Shown: piece by piece, positions 13,749 to 19,503 of the stretch
How the letters are laid out: each line of letters opens with the position of its first letter
How positions within the stretch are numbered: position 1 is the stretch's first letter
Source: Chloroflexota bacterium
GTDB taxonomy: Bacteria; Chloroflexota; Anaerolineae; Anaerolineales; Villigracilaceae
Assembly (NCBI GenBank): GCA_016234485.1
Contig: JACRBL010000025.1
Coordinates: forward strand, 1-33,842
Direction of reading: 5' to 3'
DNA length: 33,842 bases
Notes under the pieces: model-generated
What the model was told of the DNA's origin: nothing
Seen by the model: only the letters and a program-made list of their open reading frames with translations
Database searches by the model: none
Program-made: the position numbers and the translations under genes

Positions 13749-14354
13749 ATGTCTAAACTTAAATCTCCCCTCCCCCTTTTCTTTGCCACCCTGCTCGTCA
13801 TCATCCTGATCGCCTTCCTCGGGCCTGAGGAAGAATCGCTCGGCTCGAACGTGCGACTGGTCTACCTGCACGGCGCGTGGGTGATCGCCGCCGAGTTGGC
13901 CTTCCTGCTCGCGGCTCTCGCGGGACTTTTGGCCGCGCTCGCGCGCCGCGACATTTTCCACGCCCTCAGCGCCGCGCTCGGACGCACGGGCATCGTCTTC
14001 TGGGTGACGTACCTGCCGCTCTCGATGCTGGCGATGCAATCCAACTGGAACGGTCTCTTCCTAGCCGAGCCGCGTTTCCGCCTCGCGCTCACGTTCGCAG
14101 TCGTCGGCGTTCTCCTGCAGCTCGGCCTGTGGATGCTCGACCAGAAGTGGCTGACTTCGCTGGCGAACCTGGCGTATTTCATTGTTTTGCGCGTGATCTT
14201 TTCCACCGCCGAAAACATCATGCACCCGCCGCCCTCGCCGATCTTCAACTCTGGAAATTACGCCATCATCGGTTTTTTTGTTGGGTTGAATCTGCTTTCG
14301 TGGGTCGCGGGGTATTTTTTGACGAGGTGGTTTTTGCGAATCAGCGAGTCATAG
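13749..14354 (+). CDS. Six-helix membrane protein with CcmC-like features
   Basis: 201 residues with about six membrane helices (about 8-25, 38-67, 83-100, 111-132, 138-155, 170-195). The segment around 32-46 (GSNVRLVYLHGAWV) resembles the CcmC/CcsA-type N-terminal motif in which a His follows a membrane entry, and QSNWNGLFLAEPRFRLALTF (about 98-117) sits where CcmC has its WxxWxWD heme-handling loop; the WWD signature itself is lost. A divergent relative of heme/cytochrome c assembly membrane proteins is therefore possible but unproven. The last codons overlap the left GANTC octamer array. It may be transcribed with the gene at 14418. Confidence 0.6.
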   Translation: MSKLKSPLPLFFATLLVIILIAFLGPEEESLGSNVRLVYLHGAWVIAAELAFLLAALAGLLAALARRDIFHALSAALGRTGIVFWVTYLPLSMLAMQSNWNGLFLAEPRFRLALTFAVVGVLLQLGLWMLDQKWLTSLANLAYFIVLRVIFSTAENIMHPPPSPIFNSGNYAIIGFFVGLNLLSWVAGYFLTRWFLRISES

Positions 14355-14395
14355 ATTCAGCGAGTCAAGCGAGTCAACGAGTCGTTGTCAGATTC
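14338..14395. repeat. Left octamer array of GANTC sites
   Basis: Seven GANTC pentamers begin at 14338, 14346, 14354, 14362, 14371, 14379 and 14391. Most are spaced 8 bp apart and followed by AGC or similar (unit GANTCAGC). The array starts inside the last codons of the upstream gene and ends 22 bp before the four-helix-bundle gene. Confidence 0.85.
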
Positions 14396-14417
14396 AAACT
14401 AAACAAAGGAGAATGTC

Positions 14418-14834
14418 ATGGATTACAAAACCTGGGAAGCTGACGTTCCGAAAGAGATCAAGAATGAACCCATCTGGAAATTCGCGGGGTATCGAAAAGC
14501 CCTGTATCTATATGACCTAATTTGGGACGATACCGATTCGTGGATGAAGGATGATCGCGGGCGAAAACTGGCGGATCAAATCGTGCGGAGTTCCGCGTCT
14601 GTTTCCGCCAATCTTGAAGAGGGACTCGGTCGCGGTTATGGCAAGGAGCTTCTGTATCATTACCGCGTCTCCCTCGCCTCCGCCCGTGAAACCAAAGGTT
14701 GGATCTATCGCGCCAGAAAATTGATGGAGCGAACGGTGGTTCAACAACGACTTGCCCTCGCCGATGAAGTCATCGCCCTCCTTGTCACCGAACTGGAGCA
14801 TCAAAAATCCTTCCAACCCAAACCCAAGCGCTGA
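14418..14834 (+). CDS. Four-helix bundle protein (23S rRNA IVP-type)
   Basis: 138 residues. The sequence ([65 protein letters not shown]) matches the four-helix bundle family first known from 23S rRNA intervening sequences. The conserved helix-2 motif Q-(I/V)-x-R-(S/A)-x-x-S-(V/I)-x-x-N-(I/L)-x-E-G is clear. It stands outside any rRNA. A good ribosome-binding site (AAAGGAGAATGTC) precedes the ATG. Its biochemical role is unknown in general. Inverted octamer arrays directly border it on both sides, which suggests that the gene and arrays form one unit. Confidence 0.85.
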   Translation: MDYKTWEADVPKEIKNEPIWKFAGYRKALYLYDLIWDDTDSWMKDDRGRKLADQIVRSSASVSANLEEGLGRGYGKELLYHYRVSLASARETKGWIYRARKLMERTVVQQRLALADEVIALLVTELEHQKSFQPKPKR

Positions 14835-14869
14835 TTCGCTGAATCACTGACTCGCTGACTCGTTGAATC
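14833..14869. repeat. Right octamer array of GANTC sites, inverted
   Basis: Five GANTC pentamers start at 14833, 14841, 14849, 14857 and 14865, each exactly 8 bp apart, with unit GANTCGCT or a variant. This is the reverse complement arrangement of the left unit (GANTCAGC). The array begins inside the stop codon of the four-helix-bundle gene. Confidence 0.85.
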
Positions 14870-14875
14870 AAAAAA

Positions 14876-14896
14876 GCCTCCGCATCCCGCAGAGGC
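14876..14896 (-). terminator. Terminator of the Fe-S/cytochrome b operon
   Basis: Read on the minus strand, GCCTC-x-GC, a short loop and GC-x-GAGGC are followed by six T (complement of 14870-14875). It is placed just past the 14908 stop. Confidence 0.7.
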
Positions 14897-14907
14897 CTTT
14901 CTTGGAT

Positions 14908-16236
14908 CTACCCTCTTTCTACAGTCACCTCTTCCCCTTCAAACAAATGTTCCGCCTCCATGCCAGGCAACGGCTTCGGTAATCGCATCGCGCGGACAAC
15001 CAAATCAGTGATGGCCGTAATCTTCACATTCAGGTTGTAATGCTCGTTGATGTCGCCGATTTGCAGACGGCAATTCTCGCAGGCGGCCACGACAACTTTC
15101 GCGCCCGTCTTCTGAATCTGTTCGGCCTTCGGCTTGCCCGCCGCGATGCGCCGATCGGCGTATTCGGCCAGCGCGACCAGCCCGCCGCCGCCGCCGCAAC
15201 AGATGGCTTCGTCGCGGTTGGGGGTCATCTCGCGGAAATCCTTCACCACGTTCTTCAGCACGTAGCGCGGCTCCTCGATGAGTCCGCCGTTGCGCGCCAG
15301 GTTGCACGAGTCGTGATACGTCACGCCTTCGGGGATGGCGGTGGGGTCAACTTTGATTTTTCCGTCGCGGATGTAATCGGCCAGGACTTCGATCAAACTG
15401 CGAACTTTGAAATCAAATTGACCTGCGAACCAGTTCGGCACGTCCCAGCGATAGGAGGCGTAGGCATGTCCGCACTCGGCGATGACGATCTCCTTCACGC
15501 CGAGGCGGCTGGCTTCGTCCACGATTCGTTTGGCGACTTGTTTGGCGCGGCTCACGTCCGCAAGGAACACGCCATAATTCGCGGCTTCAAAGATGGAGAG
15601 AGTCCAATCTTCTTTCGCGGCATTGAACACGACGGCGGGAGGCAGGATGGTATGCGCGCCCGCAAGCGGCACGTACAAAATCTTCGCGCCCTGCTTTTCC
15701 ACGGGGATGGTCGCGGTCGGATCGCCCGTGACGTCGCGCAGTTGCTCTTCCATTTCCGTGATTTGTTCGAGGAACAGATCTTTGAAGAACGAGGGGTCTT
15801 TGCCTTTTTCAATGGCCGAGTCCGCGAGCATCACCAGAATTTCAGGCGCGGCGCCCGAAGCGGTCGCCATGGCGCGGATGGCGCGCATCATCAGCGGGGT
15901 ATCCACGCCGAGCGGACAGTTGACGGTGCAACGTCGGCAGAGCGTGCATTGGCTGAACGCGATCTCGGTCAGCGAGGCGAGGGTCGGCTCATCGAGTTTC
16001 TTCGCGCCCGTCCAAACGGGGAAAAGTCGGCTCAGAAAATCATGCTCGTAGCGATAGACGCTTCGCAATTTCTCCGCGCGGAAGGCGGGGATGTGTTCCA
16101 CCTTCGCGTCGGCGCGATAGTAGTGACAGGCTTCGGCGCACAGTCCACAACGCGCGCAGGCTTCGAGCGCGGTCTCGAGCGGCTGGTTGAGTTGCGCTTC
16201 GAGGGTCTTCAGGGCGAGTTCGATGGTTTCAGTCAT
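14908..16236 (-). CDS. HdrD/DsrK-like (4Fe-4S) cluster oxidoreductase subunit
   Basis: 442 residues. Two ferredoxin-type 4Fe-4S motifs lie near the N-terminus (C27, C30, C33, C37 and C97, C100, C103, C107). The C-terminal half has a degenerate first CCG-like region (C255) and one complete cysteine-rich CCG motif (C311, C346-C347, C386, C389), which in HdrD/DsrK holds the special cluster that reduces disulfides. Family knowledge: these subunits take electrons from a membrane cytochrome b. The partner cytochrome ends 2 nt upstream. With TusA and a DsrE-like protein in the same operon, the likely substrate is a protein or small-molecule persulfide/trisulfide; this is inference. Confidence 0.85.
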   Translation of the reverse strand: MTETIELALKTLEAQLNQPLETALEACARCGLCAEACHYYRADAKVEHIPAFRAEKLRSVYRYEHDFLSRLFPVWTGAKKLDEPTLASLTEIAFSQCTLCRRCTVNCPLGVDTPLMMRAIRAMATASGAAPEILVMLADSAIEKGKDPSFFKDLFLEQITEMEEQLRDVTGDPTATIPVEKQGAKILYVPLAGAHTILPPAVVFNAAKEDWTLSIFEAANYGVFLADVSRAKQVAKRIVDEASRLGVKEIVIAECGHAYASYRWDVPNWFAGQFDFKVRSLIEVLADYIRDGKIKVDPTAIPEGVTYHDSCNLARNGGLIEEPRYVLKNVVKDFREMTPNRDEAICCGGGGGLVALAEYADRRIAAGKPKAEQIQKTGAKVVVAACENCRLQIGDINEHYNLNVKITAITDLVVRAMRLPKPLPGMEAEHLFEGEEVTVERG

Positions 16237-16238
16237 GG

Positions 16239-16922
16239 CTATCTCCCTCGTTCATCCGCAGTTGTACTGCGGACAGGATGCAGTACAACTGCATCCATAA
16301 CAACAGGTTCAGGGTGCGGATACACCGCGCGGCGTCCGAAAAATTTTCCAAAGAACGTGCGCGAGAAGAAGAAATACAGACAGTGTCGGATCTTTCCCAA
16401 CGGGACATACGCCATCGTGATCGCGGACAGCAAGTAGTACGCGGCCATCCACGCCTCATTCCAGACGGCGATAGCGGACGCGGCCATCCAGACCGTCACC
16501 AACCAGACGGCGAAATGATCGTCGGGGAGGCTGAGTCCGCGCAGGTTGTGCTCAGCGAGGCGCATCAGTCCGCCCGCCGCGCCGAGGATCGCGCCGAGGG
16601 TCAGGACCCCGCCCAACGTCCAGGAAAGAAGCGAGGGCAGGAGAGTCCAGAACGGGGAGATGAGTAGCGCGCCGAGGGCGGTGAAAATCCCGATGTGGAA
16701 TCCGATCCCGCGCAGGTACGCGATCATGTGCAGGCGCGTGGACTCTTTCGCCCATGGCATCATGCCTTTCGTGAAGGCGTAGGTGATGCCGTGTTGCGGA
16801 TTTCCCTTGAGGGGAGATTTGTCCACGGGGAGAGCGCGGCGTTTCGTCTGGGCGTAGCGGAGGTAGATTCCGTAGAGGCCCGCTAACAGTCCCGCGAGAG
16901 CGAGGAGTTGGAAGATGAGCAT
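16239..16922 (-). CDS. NarI/DsrM-like cytochrome b membrane subunit
   Basis: 227 residues from the ATG preceded by AAAGGAGACGAC; an in-frame codon farther upstream lacks such a site. Five membrane segments are apparent (about 2-22, 66-90, 96-122, 136-155, 160-178). Histidines at 65, 76, 125, 136 and 180 lie at or near helix ends and are candidates for two b-heme ligands, as in respiratory nitrate reductase gamma and DsrM. It ends 2 nt before the HdrD/DsrK-like gene. The pair probably exchanges electrons between the quinone pool and the cytoplasmic Fe-S subunit; direction unknown. Confidence 0.8.
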   Translation of the reverse strand: MLIFQLLALAGLLAGLYGIYLRYAQTKRRALPVDKSPLKGNPQHGITYAFTKGMMPWAKESTRLHMIAYLRGIGFHIGIFTALGALLISPFWTLLPSLLSWTLGGVLTLGAILGAAGGLMRLAEHNLRGLSLPDDHFAVWLVTVWMAASAIAVWNEAWMAAYYLLSAITMAYVPLGKIRHCLYFFFSRTFFGKFFGRRAVYPHPEPVVMDAVVLHPVRSTTADERGR

Positions 16923-16988
16923 GTCGTCTCCTTTAGCGAGGGAGTGGTCTCGGTATGCCCCGACAAACACGGGGCTACTCGACCACCG

Positions 16989-17225
16989 TTATTTCACACG
17001 CTTCACCACAAACTTAAACGTCTTGTCTTCGCGTTTATCCAGCGACACCAACTCATGCCCCGTGGAGCGCGTCCAGGCGGGGATGTCGGCCATCACACCG
17101 GGGTCGGTGGCGACGGCTTCGAGGGTTTCGCCAACCTGAATTTCCTTGATGGCTTTCGCGAGTTTGACGACGGGCATCGGGCAGAGCAGACCTTTGAAAT
17201 CGAGGGAAAGTTTTGTGTCAGACAT
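16989..17225 (-). CDS. tusA: TusA-family sulfur carrier
   Basis: 78 residues with the invariant CPMP motif (C15-P18) in KGLLCPMPVVKLAKAI, the site that carries persulfide sulfur. The rest (ETLEAVATDPGVMADIPAWTRSTGHELV) fits the TusA two-layer fold. AAAGGAGTCAAA precedes the ATG. It lies between the dsrE-like gene and the cytochrome b gene in one minus-strand operon, so it probably passes sulfane sulfur between DsrE and the Fe-S protein rather than serving tRNA thiolation. A 6-bp stem (GCCCCG/CGGGGC, 16957-16975) separates it from the next gene. Confidence 0.92.
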   Translation of the reverse strand: MSDTKLSLDFKGLLCPMPVVKLAKAIKEIQVGETLEAVATDPGVMADIPAWTRSTGHELVSLDKREDKTFKFVVKRVK

Positions 17226-17239
17226 TTTGACTCCTTTGG

Positions 17240-17282
17240 TTTGAAAACCCTAAAGGTCTCGCAGACCTTTAGGGTTTTCAAA
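17240..17282. repeat. Long perfect hairpin between dsrE and tusA
   Basis: A 20-bp perfect stem (17240-17259 with 17263-17282) has a 3-nt loop. On the transcribed strand the T run lies before the stem, not after it, so it is not a normal terminator. It may protect mRNA ends or tune tusA expression; it sits just upstream of the tusA ribosome-binding site. Confidence 0.75.
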
Positions 17283-17286
17283 AAAA

Positions 17287-17769
17287 TTAGATAAAGAACT
17301 GAATGCCCGATTCGCTGGCGTGTTCAAGCATGGTTGCCACGCCCACAGGCTGGGCGGCCTCGGGGATGAAATGCTCCTGCGAGATTTCCATCACGTCCAT
17401 GCTCATCTGGCAGGGCAGCATCTGTACGCCGAGATCAATGGCGGCCGCGCGCAGTTCGGGCAGTTGCGTCACGCCTTTTTGCTTCATCATCAGTTTGAAC
17501 ATCCAGCGTCCCATACCGCCCATGTTGAGGCGCGAAGGGCCGATGGCGTTCAGGCCGCCGCGATTCATCACGCCGAGCATGCGCCCGAAGAGTCCCTTGC
17601 CTGTGAACATGCCGTCTTTTTGGATGGCTTTCAATCCCCAGAACGTAAAGAACATGACCACTTCCTTGCCAGCCGCGGCCGCGCCGGTGGCAATGATGAA
17701 CGCGGCCATCACTTTATCCAGGTCGCCGCTCAGGACGACCAGCGTCAGTTTGTCTTTCTTTTCAGTCAT
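17287..17769 (-). CDS. DsrE/DsrF-family (DsrE2-like) sulfurtransferase
   Basis: 160 residues. The fold begins LTLVVLSGDLDKVMAAFIIATGAAAAG and continues VVMFFTFWGLKAI, as in DsrE2-type proteins. The only Cys is C120 (QMLPCQMSMDVM), at the position of the active-site Cys that carries sulfur in DsrE relatives. Family knowledge: DsrE proteins hand sulfane sulfur to TusA, which is encoded next. AAGGAG precedes the ATG. A Met/Gly-rich stretch at about 60-98 (MNRGGLNAIGP, LNMGGMGRWM) is characteristic of this subgroup. Confidence 0.85.
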   Translation of the reverse strand: MTEKKDKLTLVVLSGDLDKVMAAFIIATGAAAAGKEVVMFFTFWGLKAIQKDGMFTGKGLFGRMLGVMNRGGLNAIGPSRLNMGGMGRWMFKLMMKQKGVTQLPELRAAAIDLGVQMLPCQMSMDVMEISQEHFIPEAAQPVGVATMLEHASESGIQFFI

Positions 17770-17816
17770 TTCAGGCTCCTTGATATTTTTTACGAGAAAC
17801 CAGGTTTCTCATCCGT

Positions 17817-18149
17817 TTATGCAAATGCTTCCATCAACTCGGCGCGTTTGGTCAGGCCGTCGCGCATCACCGCGCGCAAGAGGTCGAGCGCCTCCACCAG
17901 ACGATGGTCGCTGATGGTATATGTGATGGTCGTCCCGTGCCGCTCGGATGTGACCATGCCTCGGTCACGCAGGACTTTGAGGTGGCGCGACACGAGCGGC
18001 TGGGGCATGTTCAGCTCGGACGATAATTCTGTGACGTTGCGGGGGGATTGGGCGAGCGTGTACAGGATCATGATGCGGCTGGGGTCGGCCAGCCCGCCGC
18101 AGATCTCGGCGTGGAGTTGAATGACTTCGGTTTCGAGCGTTTTGTTCAT
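17817..18149 (-). CDS. ArsR-family transcriptional regulator
   Basis: 110 residues from the ATG preceded by AAGGAAGTTGACG. A winged helix-turn-helix is clear: LADPSRIMILYTLAQSPRNVTELSSELNMPQPLVSRHLKVLRDRGMV and the wing ERHGTTITYTI. It has a single Cys (C17), so it lacks the two-Cys persulfide switch of BigR/SqrR and the CxC metal site of ArsR. First gene of the sulfur operon and probably its regulator. A 7-bp hairpin (GAGAAAC/GTTTCTC) lies between it and dsrE. Confidence 0.88.
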   Translation of the reverse strand: MNKTLETEVIQLHAEICGGLADPSRIMILYTLAQSPRNVTELSSELNMPQPLVSRHLKVLRDRGMVTSERHGTTITYTISDHRLVEALDLLRAVMRDGLTKRAELMEAFA

Positions 18150-18261
18150 CGTCAACTTCCTTATATACACATATCCGAATATTATTGTGATGATAATAAC
18201 AAGTTGCGCGACTCAATTACAGTGTTTCAAGTCATCCAAAGAGGGGGATGGATGTAATTAT

Positions 18262-18279
18262 TTGTGAAAATATTCACAA
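18262..18279. promoter_or_regulatory. Perfect CRP-family operator-like palindrome
   Basis: TTGTGAAAATATTCACAA fits TGTGA-N6-TCACA exactly, with a matching T/A on each flank. It lies 112 bp from the arsR start and 78 bp from the MFS start, between divergent genes. Which gene it controls is not clear; no CRP/FNR gene is in this window. Confidence 0.6.
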
Positions 18280-18311
18280 CTTAAATTGTACAGTGTAATT
18301 TATTTTTTACG

Positions 18312-18351
18312 CGTAGGTCGGGTTGCCAATCGGACCTACGGCTGATATGCT
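18312..18351 (+). promoter_or_regulatory. Promoter of the MFS gene with overlapping inverted repeat
   Basis: TTGCCA (18323-18328), a 17-bp spacer and TATGCT (18346-18351) form a reasonable promoter ending 6 nt before the ATG, so the mRNA is probably leaderless. CGTAGGTC (18312-18319) and GACCTACG (18333-18340) flank the -35 box and could be an operator or just a hairpin repeat. Confidence 0.55.
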
Positions 18352-18357
18352 TGGGGC

Positions 18358-19503
18358 ATGTCCCCTCTTCGGCTCATTATCCTGACGTTGATTCGCGTGA
18401 CGCTCAGCGTTGCGCATCGGATGGTCTACCCATTCCTGGCGATCTTCGCCCGCGGCCTCGGCGTGGACCTCGCGACGGTCTCCGCGTTGGTGGCGAATCG
18501 CGCCCTCTTCGGCGCTGCGACGCCGTTCATCTTTCCCTTCCTCGAAGCGCGCGGACGCAAGTTCGGCATGGCGCTGGGCATCGGTCTCTTCGTCGCGGGC
18601 ATGACTCTCGTCGTGGTCAGCCCAAGCCTGTTCACGCTGGGAGCGGCTCTAATTCTGGCGATGGTGGGCAAAGCCTTCTTTGATCCATCGGTGATCGCCT
18701 ACCTCGCCGACCACACTCCCTACGAGCGACGCGGTTTGATCACCGCAATTTCAGAGGTGTCCTGGTCATCGGCGTTCATCGCGGGCGTCCCCCTGATGGG
18801 ATTCCTGCTCGCCAAGTTCGGATGGACATCGCCGTTCGTGGCGCTCGGCCTGCTGGGTATCTTTTCGCTGGCGGCGATCCTCTTCCTGATTCGCGATACG
18901 CATCCAGTGGCAACTCACAAGGATGGCGCGTTGCGGAATGTGCGCGCCATCGTCACATCGCCGTCGGCGATGGCGGCGTTATCCATTGGCTTGTTCGCCA
19001 CGATGGCAAACGAGATGGTCAACCTGATGTTCGGCGTGTGGCTCGAAGACTCGTTCCACTTGCAGATCACGGCTTTGGCGGCGGCATCTGCCATCATCGG
19101 CTTTTCGGAATTGAGCGGCGAGGGGATTGTGGCGTTGTTCGCTGATCGGCTCGGCAAAGTCCGCGCGACGGGGTTGGGCATCGCGGTCAATTGCGTGGCG
19201 GCGTTGATTCTTCCCATCATTGGCCGCACGGAAACAGGCGCGCTGATCGGCCTGTTCTTGTTTTACATTTCATTTGAAGTGACCATCGTGAGCCTAATCC
19301 CTCTGATGAGCGAGATCACGCCAAAGGCGCGCGCCACCACGCTTTCATTCAGCGCCGCGGCGCACTCGCTCGGACGCGCGCTGGGCGCGTTCTCCGCGCC
19401 GCTCCTCTATGCGCTCGGCTTCGGCGCGGTGACAGGCGCGGCGGTCGCCGTCAACCTGCTGGCGCTCGCGGCGGTCTGGTATGTGGCGCGGCGTCATCAA
19501 TGA
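18358..19503 (+). CDS. Major facilitator superfamily transporter
   Basis: 381 residues with about 11-12 membrane helices. The loop between helices 2 and 3 (FLEARGRKFGMALG, about 61-74) resembles the MFS motif A, and AADHTPYERRGLITAI-like residues (about 118-132) follow helix 4. It resembles drug/sugar efflux-type MFS proteins; substrate unknown. The start codon lies 6 nt after a -10 box, without a Shine-Dalgarno. Its stop overlaps the convergent helicase stop by 7 bp. Confidence 0.85.
   Translation: MSPLRLIILTLIRVTLSVAHRMVYPFLAIFARGLGVDLATVSALVANRALFGAATPFIFPFLEARGRKFGMALGIGLFVAGMTLVVVSPSLFTLGAALILAMVGKAFFDPSVIAYLADHTPYERRGLITAISEVSWSSAFIAGVPLMGFLLAKFGWTSPFVALGLLGIFSLAAILFLIRDTHPVATHKDGALRNVRAIVTSPSAMAALSIGLFATMANEMVNLMFGVWLEDSFHLQITALAAASAIIGFSELSGEGIVALFADRLGKVRATGLGIAVNCVAALILPIIGRTETGALIGLFLFYISFEVTIVSLIPLMSEITPKARATTLSFSAAAHSLGRALGAFSAPLLYALGFGAVTGAAVAVNLLALAAVWYVARRHQ

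Noticed and set aside
14418..14834. Intervening sequence inside a 23S rRNA gene
   Set aside because: The protein family is the IVP type, but no rRNA sequence flanks it.
14338..14869. CRISPR-like arrays around the four-helix-bundle gene
   Set aside because: The repeat is only 8 bp with no spacers of uniform length and no cas genes.
15040..16437. 465-residue plus-strand frame opposite the Fe-S gene
   Set aside because: Antisense shadow; the minus-strand frame has all Fe-S motifs and a good operon context.
18150..18200. ArsR operator from the ATATTCGGATAT near-palindrome upstream of arsR
   Set aside because: The centre does not match and the arms are only 4 bp; too weak to annotate.
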